Below, piece after piece: positions 1 to 8,851 of a stretch of 47,295 bases of DNA; within the stretch, counting starts at the first letter, position 1; every line of letters starts with the position of its first letter. The position numbers and the translations under genes are program-made. The DNA is from Deltaproteobacteria bacterium (GTDB lineage: Bacteria > Desulfobacterota > Desulfarculia > Desulfarculales > Desulfarculaceae). Below the pieces are notes generated by a model. It saw only the letters and a program-made list of their open reading frames with translations. It ran no database searches and had not been told where the DNA came from. The stretch is from positions 1 to 47,295 of the forward strand of contig JAHLLK010000043.1 of NCBI GenBank assembly GCA_020444165.1, given 5' to 3'.

Positions 1-1961
1 GCCATGGCGTTGGCGGTCATGGCGATGATGGGCAGATCGGCCAGGGCCGGGTCCTGGCGCAGCGTCCGGCTGGCCGTGTGGCCGTCCATCACCGGCATCT
101 GCACGTCCATGAGCACCGCGTGGAAATCCCCGGCGGCCACGGCATCCACCGCTTGGCGGCCGTCGGCCGCGATGGTGACCGAGAGCCCCGCCGCTTCCAA
201 AATCTCCTGGGCCACCTGCTGGTTGATCTCGTTGTCCTCCACCAGGAGCACCCGGGCCCCCCGAATCTCGGCCAGGCCTTCCTCCCCGGCCCTGCCCGCC
301 CCGGCCGGGCGGTTCGGCCGGGCCACCTCCTTGCCAAAGGCGGCCATGATGGCGTCGAACAGGGTGGAGGGGCTCACCGGCTTCAACAGGAAGCCCTCCA
401 AGCCCAGTCTCTCCGCTCCCTGCATGATCTCCTCGCGGCCGTAGGCGGTGACCATGATGATGGCCGGCGGGTGGGCGAGGCCCAGTTCCTGTTTGATGCG
501 TTTGGAGGTGGTGAGCCCATCCAGGCCCGGCATGCGCCAGTCCATGAGCACTAGGTCAAAGGGCCGCCCCCGGTCGGCCGCCCGCAGCGCGGCCAGGGCC
601 TCCGCCCCCCCGGCCACCAGGTGGGGCTCCAGGGACATGGACCCCAGGAGGTTCCCCAGGATGGTCCGGGCGCAGGCGTTGTCGTCCACCACCAGGACCC
701 GGAGCCCCCGAAGGTCCGGGTGGGGGGTGAGTTCCCGCCGGGGCTTGGCCTCGCCGCGGCCCAAGAGCGCGGTGAAGATGAACCGGCTCCCCTTCCCGGC
801 CTCGCTCTCCACCCAGATCTCGCCATGCATCATCTCCACCAGGCGCTTGCTGATGGTCAGCCCCAGGCCGGTGCCCCCGTACTTGCGGGTGGTGGAGGTG
901 TCGGCCTGGGAAAAGGCCTGGAACAGCCGGCCCACCTGCTCCGGGGTCATGCCCACCCCGGTGTCCCGCACCATGAAGCGGAGCCGCACCGCCTCGGGCA
1001 GGCTTTCCTCCAGGTGGACCGAGATGACGATCTCGCCTTTTTCCGTGAACTTCACCGCGTTGTTGGTGAGGTTGGTCAACACCTGGCCCAGGCGAAGCGG
1101 ATCGCCCCGTAGCTCGTTGGGCACCTGGCGGTCCACGTCAAAGAGAAAGTCCAGGCCCTTTTCCTGCACCTTGGTGGCCACCAGGTTGGCCACCCCTTGC
1201 AGCACCTGATCCAGCTCCAGGCCGATGGTCTCCATGGAGAGCTTGCCGGCCTCGATCTTGGAGAAGTCCAGGATGTCGTTGATGATGCCCAACAGGGCCT
1301 TGGCGCTGGACTGGATCTTCTCCAAGTAGTCCTGCTGCTTGGGGGTCAGCTCGGTTTTGAGGGCCAAATGGCTCATGCCGATGATGGCGTTCATGGGGGT
1401 GCGGATCTCATGGCTCATGTTGGCCAGAAAGTCGCTCTTGGCCCGGGTGGCCGCCTCGGCGGCCTGCTTGGCCTCCTCCAGGTCTTCCATGATGTTCAGC
1501 ATGGCCCGCCGGGCTTTGGCCAGATCGGCCATGCGACCGGCCATGGCCTGGGCCGCCTCCTCGCTCTCCTGGAAGGCCTTCTGGAGCTGACTGGCCATGC
1601 TGTTGAAGGCTTTGGAGAAATCCCCCATGAAGCCGACCTGGTGGCTGAAGTCGCCCTTGGCGATCTGCTGGGTGGTCCAGGTGAGATGCCGGAGGCTGCC
1701 CTGCAAATGCTTGAGCGAGGCCAACAGGAGGCTGTTGCCCCGGGGGGCCGGGTAGTCGATCTCGCCCTGGGACAGGGCGCCCACCAGACCGGCCACCGCG
1801 TCGTACTCCTCCAGGAACCGGTTAATATAACCCACCGCCTGGTGGATCTCATTGGCCGGGTAATCCGGGGACAACACGATGGGCGAGGGCCTTTTACCCT
1901 TCAAGAGCAGGTAAAAGACCTCGCTGATCTTGTCTATGATCTCTTCCTGGACCTCGAGCAT
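1..1961 (-). CDS. Hybrid sensor histidine kinase, double receiver (3' end outside window)
   Basis: Cytoplasmic signalling kinase that should autophosphorylate and relay to its own receiver domains. Read from an ATG at 1961, six bases after the stop of the V4R gene. It opens with about 120 residues that carry no recognised sensor domain, then a HAMP-like helical linker without any membrane segment. A HisKA domain follows with the phospho-accepting His in SHEIRTP (about residue 184). Next come a HATPase_c domain with DTGVGM and GTGLGL motifs, a first receiver (Asp about 474 in LMDWRMPG) and a second receiver (Asp about 619 in [11 protein letters not shown]). The frame stays open to the window edge, so a third receiver or an Hpt domain may follow. 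It is the last visible gene of an operon with the V4R protein and the PAS/PocR sensor. I infer that it takes its signal from those two proteins, since it has no obvious sensor of its own. Confidence 0.93.
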   Translation of the reverse strand, partial: MLEVQEEIIDKISEVFYLLLKGKRPSPIVLSPDYPANEIHQAVGYINRFLEEYDAVAGLVGALSQGEIDYPAPRGNSLLLASLKHLQGSLRHLTWTTQQIAKGDFSHQVGFMGDFSKAFNSMASQLQKAFQESEEAAQAMAGRMADLAKARRAMLNIMEDLEEAKQAAEAATRAKSDFLANMSHEIRTPMNAIIGMSHLALKTELTPKQQDYLEKIQSSAKALLGIINDILDFSKIEAGKLSMETIGLELDQVLQGVANLVATKVQEKGLDFLFDVDRQVPNELRGDPLRLGQVLTNLTNNAVKFTEKGEIVISVHLEESLPEAVRLRFMVRDTGVGMTPEQVGRLFQAFSQADTSTTRKYGGTGLGLTISKRLVEMMHGEIWVESEAGKGSRFIFTALLGRGEAKPRRELTPHPDLRGLRVLVVDDNACARTILGNLLGSMSLEPHLVAGGAEALAALRAADRGRPFDLVLMDWRMPGLDGLTTSKRIKQELGLAHPPAIIMVTAYGREEIMQGAERLGLEGFLLKPVSPSTLFDAIMAAFGKEVARPNRPAGAGRAGEEGLAEIRGARVLLVEDNEINQQVAQEILEAAGLSVTIAADGRQAVDAVAAGDFHAVLMDVQMPVMDGHTASRTLRQDPALADLPIIAMTANAM

Positions 1962-1967
1962 CTCGCT

Positions 1968-2495
1968 TTACGCCTTCAGCTTCGCCTCGAAGCGGCAGAC
2001 CCGGTCGCCGGTGCACCAGCAGTCCACCTCCTTGACCTCGAACTCCCGGCCGGTGAACTCCAAGAAGAGGCCGTTGATGAATCCCTCGTCATAGGTGCAG
2101 ATGCTTTCGTTGGTGATGGGCAGGCCCGAGCAGTCCAGGTCCTCGGCCACGGTAAGCACGAACTCCAGGTTGGCCAGATCGGCCTTTTCCACCCGCAGGA
2201 TGCCGATGTTGAGATCGGCCAGGAGCTTTTGCAGCTCCACGATGAACTGCTGGAAATCCTGCCGCTCGGTCACCAGGTTCTGGAAAAATTGGCGTCCGGC
2301 CGAGCGGCCGGCCTCGTAGTAGATGCGGTCAGCCGCCACCGGCCCCAGTTCCCGGATCAGCACGTCCCGCAGGGTGAACTGCATCAAGCGGTACACCGAC
2401 ACGTTCATGGAGGTGCCCAGGTTGGGCCGCCCCACGGCGATATCTCCGAGCATGTCCCAGGAAAACTGCAATTCGTCTCTTTCTTCCTTAAACAT
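1968..2495 (-). CDS. Stand-alone V4R (4-vinyl reductase-type) domain protein
   Basis: 175-residue soluble protein. The C-terminal 60-70 residues match the V4R small-molecule-binding domain: a run of hydrophobic strand residues, then the ending CWCTGDRVCRFEAK, which carries paired cysteines. V4R domains bind hydrocarbons, metals or tetrapyrroles in regulators and in photosynthesis or cobalamin proteins. The N-terminal half (MNVSVYRLMQFTLRDVL onward) resembles the dimer helices usually found before V4R. Its ATG overlaps the end of the upstream sensor gene by 8 bases and its stop lies 6 bases before the kinase, so translation is probably coupled. I infer an adaptor or co-sensor between the sensor and the kinase. 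The ligand is unknown. Confidence 0.85.
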   Translation of the reverse strand: MFKEERDELQFSWDMLGDIAVGRPNLGTSMNVSVYRLMQFTLRDVLIRELGPVAADRIYYEAGRSAGRQFFQNLVTERQDFQQFIVELQKLLADLNIGILRVEKADLANLEFVLTVAEDLDCSGLPITNESICTYDEGFINGLFLEFTGREFEVKEVDCWCTGDRVCRFEAKLKA

Positions 2496-5400
2496 GGTCC
2501 GCCGCCTCTCCCCCCTCTGGTAAGTCAGAAGCTTCCACGATCTTGTATTTCTTGCCCCGTCCCAGGTCTTCCATCAGCGCGTTGATCTCTTCCTTGAGCT
2601 GGATCATGCGTTCTTCCCGCCCCAGGGTCAGGCGGTTGAAGCGCTCCAGATCGCGCATGTATTCGCGCATCTCCTCTTCCACCCGCTTCCGCTCGGAGAT
2701 GTCGCGGAAGGTGACCACCGCGCCCACCACCCGGTTGTCCTTGACGATGGGGGTGCTGGCGTACTCCACCGGCACGGCACGGCCGTTCTTCTTCCAGAGC
2801 ACTTCGTCGTCCACGTGATGGGTGGTGCCGTCGGTGAAGGTGGCGTGCATGGGGCAGGCAGCCAGGGGATAGTCGCTGCCGTCGGGCAGGGTGTGGTGGA
2901 TCAGGGCGTGCACCGGCTGGCCCAGCATCTCCTCTTCGGTGAAACCCAGCACCCCCAGGGCGGCGGGGTTGATGAAGGAGAGCCGCCCCTGGGCGTCCAC
3001 CCCGAAGATGCCCTCGCCGGCCGAGTGCAACAACAGCCGGCTCCGCTCCTCGCTGGCCTGCAGTTCCAGGGTGCGCTCCTCCACCAACAACTCCAGGCGG
3101 CCCTTGTAGAGTTCGATCTCCGAGCGGGCCAGGTCCGCGTCTTCGGCCAGGCTCAGGGCCGCGGCCCGCTCCCGCAGGGTCTCCTCGGTGCGCCGGGCCT
3201 GGGCCGTTTCGGCGGCCAGGGCCCGGCGGCGCTCGGTGTAGGCCGTGGCCACCATCTGGGAGATGCCCACCAAAAACCCCAGGATGGCCGGCAGGCGGTC
3301 CTCGGCCACCACCGGCACCTCGGAAATGGCCTCCAAATAGGCCTCGGGGTCGAAGCCCATTTCCCGGGCCTGTTGCCGGAAGAACTCCAGGTCGGGCGGT
3401 TGGCTGAAGAACTGGCCCACAAAGGTGTTGGCCAGGTGCCGGCCGTTGATGATGATGGGCGAGGCCGCGTCGGTGAGCCCGTTCTTGCAGCGGTAGATGG
3501 TGTAGCTCGCCCCCTGGCCCAGCCGGGAGGCCAGTTCCACGTCGCTCTCCACGCAGCGGGCGCAGGTGAGCTGATTCTGGCGATGGAAATCCGTGCAGGC
3601 CCGCTGCCAGCGGGCCGCGGCCAAGACCTGGCCCCGGGGGTCGATGATGGCCGCGGCGATGCCGGCCGCCTCGCAGAAATCCCGCAAGAGGGACTGGAAG
3701 TCCTCCCCGCCCAGGATAGCGGCCATGGGCTCCTGGTCCAACTCCCCGGGCAGGCCGGCCTCCGGCTCCGGGGCCGCCTCCTCCGGCGCCGGCAGGGCGT
3801 CCTCGGCGTGGTCGGCAAAGGGCTCGGGCGCCCCGGCCTGACCGGCCAGGTCGTTCACCAGGCGTTTCAGCTCCAAAATGCGTTCCTCCCGCCCCAGGGC
3901 CAGCCGGTTGAAGCGCTCGATCTCGGCCAGCTTGGCCGTGACTTCCCGCTGGGCCGCCTCGGCCTCCTGGCGGGCCGCTTCCGCCTCCCGCCGGGCCCGC
4001 TCGGCCTGGGCCGCCGCCTCCTCGGCCACCTCCTTCTCCACCATCAGCGCCTCGGCCCGCTTGCGCTCGGTAATGTCCCGGAGCGTTTCGATGGCCCCCA
4101 TGACCTGGCCCTGGGCGTCGTAGAGCAGGCTGGCCGTGCCGGAGACGTACATGCCGCCCGAGCCCAAATGGGGGTGATAGGCCTCGGCCACCAACTGCTC
4201 GCCCTCATGGCGGACCTCCAGGTATCTTTCGGCCTGTTCATCATTCCAGCCCCGCACCAGATCCACTAAAAGAGGGCGGCGCTCGCCATAGAAGGGCAAG
4301 GCGTACTCATAATCTCCCTTACCCAGCATGTCTTCCGCCTTGACCCCGGTAAGCCGCTCCATGGCCCGGTTCCAGGAGAGCACCCGGCCCTCGTTGTCCA
4401 CCACCAGGGTGGGGTCGGGCAAAAAGTCGACAATGTCGGCCAGGCGGCGCTCCGACTCCTGCAAGGCGGCCTCGGCCTCTTTGCGGGCGCTGATGTCCCG
4501 CACCGTGCCCACGGCGTACCACTCTTCGTCCAGCTGAAAGGAGGAGAGCGTCACCTCCACCGGGAAGCGCCGGCCCTGGCGGTCCCGGGCCTCGATCTGG
4601 GTGGTGGTGCCCAAGACCGGGCCCCGGCCGTGCCGGGCAAAGCCCGCCAGGCCCCGGTGGGCCTGCTCCCGCAGCTCGTCCGAGGCAGCCATGGCGTGGA
4701 AGTCCAGGCCCATGGCCTCGGCCGCGGGATAGCCGAACAACCGCTCCGCCGCGGGGTTCCAGAAGCGGACCCGGCCCTGGCTGTCCAGCATGATCAGGGC
4801 GTCCTCCACCGCCTGGCTCATGGCCTTGATCTTGCGCTCGGTGGCCAGGTACTCCATCTCGGCCAGTTTGCGGCTCGTGACGTCCAGGATGAAGCCGGTG
4901 GCCAGGCGCACGCCGTCCTCCACCGGTCCGGAAGAGGCCTTGATCCGCACCCATTTCACCCCCCCGTCGGGCAGCACCACCCGGCCGGTCAGGTTGAGAT
5001 CGGCCCCGCGCTCCAGGACCTTGGCGAACTCCTCCTGCACCCTTTCCCGGTCCTCGGGGTGCCAGGGCAGCCGGAGCTTGTCCGCCAGCACCCGGGCGGG
5101 CGGCGCTCCGAAAAACTCTTCCGTGCCGGGGCTCAGGTAACGGTACTCCTGCCAGCCGCCCAGGTGGAGGCCCATCTGGAAGATCACCCCGGGCACGTTG
5201 GCCACCATGGCCGCGAAACGCTCCTCGGCCCGGGTGCGCTCGCTCACCTCGGCCTTGAGCCGGCGGTTGAAACCGGCCAGGGACACCGCCGCCACCCCCA
5301 CCAGGAGGAGCACCCCCACGGTGACGCCGCCGGCCCAGAGGTAGGGGGTCAGGTTCACGGTGGGGTGGGGATCGTACATGAAGCCCGTGAGGTCGTAGTT

Positions 5401-6342
5401 CCGGGGCACCATGCCCAGCTCGGCAAAGGTGTCGGCCATGTGCTGCCAGCGGCCGGGGTTCATGTGCCCCATCTCGATCATCTCGGGCTCCAACAGCTCC
5501 CGCATGGCCAGGGCCTCGTAGCGCAGATGATCGCGGGTCTTCTTGGTGGGGTACTTGGTGAGGATCACCTCGATGATCTCCTCGGGGTGCTCCATGGCGT
5601 AGGACCAGCCCTGGAGGGTGGCCTGGCGGAAAGCCCGGACCAGCTCCGGATGCTCGGCCACCTCCGCTTCCGAGGTGAACAGCGCGTCGCCGTAGAAGTG
5701 GATGCCATAGGTGGAGGGCCGGATGATGGTGTACGGCATGCCCTTCTGTTCCATGTAGTAGGGCTCGTTGGTCAGGTAGGCGTTGAAGACGTCGGTCTTG
5801 CCGGTGAGGAGGTCGTCGATGTTGAAGCTGGTGGGCAGGCGGTGGATCTTGTCCAGGCCCACGCCTTCCTTGAGGAACATGGCCAACAGCTCGGCGTCGC
5901 CCATGCCGGGCAGCATCATCACCCGGCGGTCCTGCATATCCTGGGGCCCGGTGACGCCCAGGGTGCGGCGGGCCAGGAAGATGGACGGTGACTGCTGGAA
6001 GATCACCGCCAGCACCTTGACCGGCTGGCCCTTCAAACGGGCCAGGAGGAGTTCATTGCTGGCCGCGCCGAACTGGGCCCGGCCGGAGAGCACTTCCGCG
6101 ATGGGGTCCAGGCCGGGGCCGCCTTCCCGCAGGGTGACCGCCAGGCCGGCTTCGCGGTAAAAACCTTTTTCCACGGCGGCGTAGTAGCCGGCAAACTGGA
6201 ACTGGTGCAGCCAGCGGAGCTGCACGGTCACCGGCTCGCCCGCCGGGGGCGCGGCCCCGGCCGGGGCCGGGCCGAGCACCAGCGCCAAGAGGGCCAGGGC
6301 GCCAAGGAAAATCCCACCCCTGACCGCCAATTTTGGGGACAT
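2488..6342 (-). CDS. NMT1/THI5-type periplasmic-binding sensor with four PAS domains and a PocR domain, no kinase
   Basis: 1284-residue membrane sensor. Residues 1-30 are a signal peptide. About 36-320 form an ABC-type NMT1/THI5-like substrate-binding domain (QLRWLHQFQFAGYY, then GAASNELL). One membrane helix lies at about 334-358. Inside the cell are PAS/PAC units at roughly 375-495, 505-630 and 640-760, a charged coiled coil with the ERFNRLALGREERI motif, a PocR domain at about 890-1060 with clustered cysteines (CTDFHRQNQLTCARCVESD), a second coiled coil, and a fourth PAS near 1095-1220. The protein ends with a second copy of the ERFNRL-type linker, where a kinase or phosphatase module would normally sit; none follows. 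It heads an operon with the V4R and hybrid-kinase genes. The start has a good AGGAG site 7 bases upstream. Confidence 0.92.
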   Translation of the reverse strand: MSPKLAVRGGIFLGALALLALVLGPAPAGAAPPAGEPVTVQLRWLHQFQFAGYYAAVEKGFYREAGLAVTLREGGPGLDPIAEVLSGRAQFGAASNELLLARLKGQPVKVLAVIFQQSPSIFLARRTLGVTGPQDMQDRRVMMLPGMGDAELLAMFLKEGVGLDKIHRLPTSFNIDDLLTGKTDVFNAYLTNEPYYMEQKGMPYTIIRPSTYGIHFYGDALFTSEAEVAEHPELVRAFRQATLQGWSYAMEHPEEIIEVILTKYPTKKTRDHLRYEALAMRELLEPEMIEMGHMNPGRWQHMADTFAELGMVPRNYDLTGFMYDPHPTVNLTPYLWAGGVTVGVLLLVGVAAVSLAGFNRRLKAEVSERTRAEERFAAMVANVPGVIFQMGLHLGGWQEYRYLSPGTEEFFGAPPARVLADKLRLPWHPEDRERVQEEFAKVLERGADLNLTGRVVLPDGGVKWVRIKASSGPVEDGVRLATGFILDVTSRKLAEMEYLATERKIKAMSQAVEDALIMLDSQGRVRFWNPAAERLFGYPAAEAMGLDFHAMAASDELREQAHRGLAGFARHGRGPVLGTTTQIEARDRQGRRFPVEVTLSSFQLDEEWYAVGTVRDISARKEAEAALQESERRLADIVDFLPDPTLVVDNEGRVLSWNRAMERLTGVKAEDMLGKGDYEYALPFYGERRPLLVDLVRGWNDEQAERYLEVRHEGEQLVAEAYHPHLGSGGMYVSGTASLLYDAQGQVMGAIETLRDITERKRAEALMVEKEVAEEAAAQAERARREAEAARQEAEAAQREVTAKLAEIERFNRLALGREERILELKRLVNDLAGQAGAPEPFADHAEDALPAPEEAAPEPEAGLPGELDQEPMAAILGGEDFQSLLRDFCEAAGIAAAIIDPRGQVLAAARWQRACTDFHRQNQLTCARCVESDVELASRLGQGASYTIYRCKNGLTDAASPIIINGRHLANTFVGQFFSQPPDLEFFRQQAREMGFDPEAYLEAISEVPVVAEDRLPAILGFLVGISQMVATAYTERRRALAAETAQARRTEETLRERAAALSLAEDADLARSEIELYKGRLELLVEERTLELQASEERSRLLLHSAGEGIFGVDAQGRLSFINPAALGVLGFTEEEMLGQPVHALIHHTLPDGSDYPLAACPMHATFTDGTTHHVDDEVLWKKNGRAVPVEYASTPIVKDNRVVGAVVTFRDISERKRVEEEMREYMRDLERFNRLTLGREERMIQLKEEINALMEDLGRGKKYKIVEASDLPEGGEAADHV

Positions 6343-6392
6343 GAGAACTCCTGCCTACGGCTGGATGACGAAAAACCTTGGGGCAGAGATGA

Positions 6393-6421
6393 ATTATGGC
6401 AAACCCAACCGCTAAAGACAA
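6393..6421 (-). promoter_or_regulatory. Candidate sigma70-type promoter for the sensor/V4R/kinase operon
   Basis: On the minus strand TTGTCT (6421-6416) and CATAAT (6398-6393) are separated by exactly 17 bases, about 50 bases before the sensor ATG. The stretch is AT-rich against a GC-rich background. It has not been tested and could be chance. Confidence 0.5.
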
Positions 6422-6463
6422 TTGCGTTTCCCTTGCGGGGTCTCCGCGGCAAGGGCCCCGGCC

Positions 6464-7561
6464 TCAGACTTCCCCCCGCACCACCAGGACCACCCGCACC
6501 CCCCGGGTGGGCCCCAGGTACACCGGCCGGCTTTGACCCCGCTCGCGGCCTTGGGCGTAGGTGATCACCCAGCGTCCCGGGGGCAACGGCCAGAGGCCGC
6601 CCGCCTCCGCCCGCGGCGGCCCCGGCGCGCCCGGCGCGTCCGGCGCGTCCGGCGCGCCCGGCGCGTCCGCCGGCCGGAAGCGGAGGGCCAAGCCCGCGGC
6701 CGGGCGGAGGATACCCCGCGGGCCCGGCTCCCCGGCCGCGGGCCGGCCCAGGAGCACCCGCACCCCGGGCGGCTCCCCGGCCGACCAGGGCCTGAGGCCG
6801 TCCCACAACGGCGCCGCCTCCGGATTTTGCCGGGCCAGCTCCCGCACTGCCAGGGCCTGCTGCCCCGCCAGGAAAAGGCGGGCCTGGGCCGTGCAGACCT
6901 CGTCCCAGAGGTCCGGCCGCGCCTGCCAGCGGTCCAGCATCGCCGCCGGGGTCAACCGGCCCTGGCCCTTGCGGGCCAGGAACAGGGCCGCCGCCACCAG
7001 CCAGGGGTCCGGGCTGGCCAGGGCCGCAGCCAGGTCCACCCGGGGCGTGGCCGGCGTGGTGAGGCACCCGGCCGGCGGCCGGGGCGGCTCGCGGCCCAGC
7101 ACCGCGTAGAGGTGCAAGAGCCGGGGCAGGGGCAGGTCCGCGGCCAGGTCCAGGTCCTGGTACAGGGGGTCGGGCTGGGGCAGGAGCACGCTCAGGTAAT
7201 GGTCGCGGAGCTGGGCCAGGGGGAACGCGGTTTTCCCGGCCCGGAAAAGGGCCTCCGGGCCCAGCCCGGCCAGGAGGGCCGCCTTCTGGCGGTCCAAGGT
7301 GTCGTAAAAGGCCTGCACCGGCACTTCCTCGGCGTAGACCCGGCTCAGGCCTCGCAAGGCGCCCTGCCAATCCCCCGCCTGGGCCCGGGCCAGGGCCTGG
7401 TCATAGAGCCGGCTGTAGGCCGGCCCGGCCGGAGCCTCCGGCGGCCCCTTGGCCACCCCGGGCAACGCAACGGCCAGGCCGAGGAGCAGGCTCAGGCCCA
7501 GAGCGAGGCGCCCCGGCCAAGCCCGGCCGCGGCGTCGCGGCGGGGCCGCCCCCCTCACCAC
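6464..7561 (-). CDS. Secreted or periplasmic hypothetical protein with Ala-Pro-rich linker
   Basis: I do not recognise this 365-residue protein. It has an Arg-rich N-terminus followed by a hydrophobic segment ([19 protein letters not shown]), so it is probably exported. The middle is helical and Leu/Ala-rich, with a TPR-like start ([24 protein letters not shown]). A low-complexity linker of Asp/Gly-Ala-Pro units lies at about residues 298-315 and is encoded by a 9-bp tandem repeat. A compact C-terminal part ([19 protein letters not shown], ending in a strand-rich tail) resembles a small beta domain. Its start overlaps the end of the next upstream gene by 7 bases, so the two are probably one transcript and may share an envelope function. 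Confidence 0.72.
   Translation of the reverse strand: MVRGAAPPRRRGRAWPGRLALGLSLLLGLAVALPGVAKGPPEAPAGPAYSRLYDQALARAQAGDWQGALRGLSRVYAEEVPVQAFYDTLDRQKAALLAGLGPEALFRAGKTAFPLAQLRDHYLSVLLPQPDPLYQDLDLAADLPLPRLLHLYAVLGREPPRPPAGCLTTPATPRVDLAAALASPDPWLVAAALFLARKGQGRLTPAAMLDRWQARPDLWDEVCTAQARLFLAGQQALAVRELARQNPEAAPLWDGLRPWSAGEPPGVRVLLGRPAAGEPGPRGILRPAAGLALRFRPADAPGAPDAPDAPGAPGPPRAEAGGLWPLPPGRWVITYAQGRERGQSRPVYLGPTRGVRVVLVVRGEV
6623..6667. repeat. Five tandem copies of a 9-bp unit inside a coding sequence
   Basis: Five consecutive units of the pattern CGGCGCGYC run without interruption; the variable base is C or T. They are in frame and encode the Gly/Asp-Ala-Pro linker of the overlapping gene. A unit length divisible by three lets copy number change without breaking the frame, so linker length could vary between strains. 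Confidence 0.85.
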
Positions 7562-8574
7562 CCCTGCGCCACTGCATGGAGGTCCCGAGCCAGGCGCGGC
7601 GGGGCGTAGGCGCCCAAGGCCTCCAGGATCAGGCGTTTGCGCCGTTTGGTGCCGGGCTCGAACAGGGCGACTTCCCGGTCCCCGGCCAGGCGGAACACCA
7701 ATCTGGTTTGCAAGCGGCGGGCCGTGAGCAGCCCTACCCGGCTCACCATCACGTGGGAGTCCCGCAGTTCCAAGCCCATGATCTGGTCCCAGGGCAGGAA
7801 TTGGCTGCCCAGCGGGCCGTGCCAGGTGACCCCCTGGGCCGTGGCCTCCAGGCTCTGGCCCGAGAGGTTGGCCGCGAACCAGGCCATGAAGAACAGGCAG
7901 GGCAGGTACATCACCGACAGGGTGAACTGGAGGGCCTCATCCCACAGGGGCTTTTGGCCCAGGAGATTTTCCCCCACCCAATCCAGGGGGCCGCTGATCC
8001 CCACCGCCAGGGCCACGGCGAACACGGCGTCGCCCACCATCACCGCCGCCCGGGGGTTCACGGCCAGGCCCCGGGCCCGGCCGTAGCCGCGGGACATGAA
8101 CCAAAAGCCCAGAAGCAGGAAGATACCGCCGGCCACGGTGCGCAGGAGGCGCCAATCCACCCCGGCCGAGGCGGGCGCTTCGGCCGGCGCGAAGCGCAAC
8201 AGATACACGCCCTCCCCCTGCCGGAAACAGAATTGGCCCTGGTTCGGCCGGCCGAAGTAGATGGCCAGGCCCTCGGCCTCGCCCCCCGGCAACGACGTCC
8301 CCCCGTCCACGCCGGGCCTCCGGCCCGCGGCGGCCAGGGCCCGGACGGTCATGGGAAAGCCTTCCAGGTGGTCGGGCGCCAGAGAGGGCAGTTCCCCCGT
8401 GCGGCACTCGGGCGGCCAAGCCGCCTGGTCTCCGGCCGGCAGGGCGTAGACCACCCCCTCCGGCTCGGCGAGCCTCCCCGTGTTTTGCGGCAGGAACCAA
8501 GGCGGCAGAGCCAGGGCCAGGGCCAGCCCCAGGCCCAGATACCCGCCCAGGCGGGCCGTGAATGGATTCAACAA
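7555..8574 (-). CDS. Membrane protein with PH-like C-terminal domain, unknown function
   Basis: I place the start at TTG 8574 rather than at the upstream ATG 8709. A GGAGG lies 8 bases before it, and the upstream 45 codons look like untranslated leader. The product is 339 residues. It has an N-terminal hydrophobic helix (LGGYLGLGLALALALPPWF), an exported loop of about 120 residues, then three further membrane segments (TVAGGIFLLLGFWFMS, VGDAVFAVALAVGI, LSVMYLPCLFFMAWFAANL). The C-terminal strand-rich domain (GVTWHGPLGSQFLPWDQIMGLEL) is typical of bPH-like domains. It overlaps the downstream exported protein by 7 bases and is divergent from the UPF0182 gene. The function is unknown. Confidence 0.72.
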   Translation of the reverse strand: MLNPFTARLGGYLGLGLALALALPPWFLPQNTGRLAEPEGVVYALPAGDQAAWPPECRTGELPSLAPDHLEGFPMTVRALAAAGRRPGVDGGTSLPGGEAEGLAIYFGRPNQGQFCFRQGEGVYLLRFAPAEAPASAGVDWRLLRTVAGGIFLLLGFWFMSRGYGRARGLAVNPRAAVMVGDAVFAVALAVGISGPLDWVGENLLGQKPLWDEALQFTLSVMYLPCLFFMAWFAANLSGQSLEATAQGVTWHGPLGSQFLPWDQIMGLELRDSHVMVSRVGLLTARRLQTRLVFRLAGDREVALFEPGTKRRKRLILEALGAYAPPRLARDLHAVAQGW

Positions 8575-8851
8575 GAGGCTTTCCTCCCTACCCACGCGGA
8601 CGCGGGGCGGCCCCTGGAGGGTGGTGTCCGTCCCGGTCCAGGGGCCTCCGACCCGGCAAGGAAGGGCAAGCTTACCCGCATCATGCCTTGCCCGGGCAGG
8701 GGGAGTCAACCCGGGGGCCGGAGCTGATTGCCTCCGCCCCGGCGGTGGCCGGGCTTATAGTAAAGATAAGGGGCAATGGTTCCCGGTTGGCCGCGCGGGC
8801 GACGCTGCGTGGGCGCGTCCGCTGGTTTGGCCCCAGGAAAGCGAGGATTTT

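Noticed and set aside
1197..2585. Long plus-strand frames opposite the kinase and sensor genes (also 2815-4269 and 4630-5991)
   Set aside because: Mirror of codon bias in GC-rich genes; the minus-strand proteins have clear domains.
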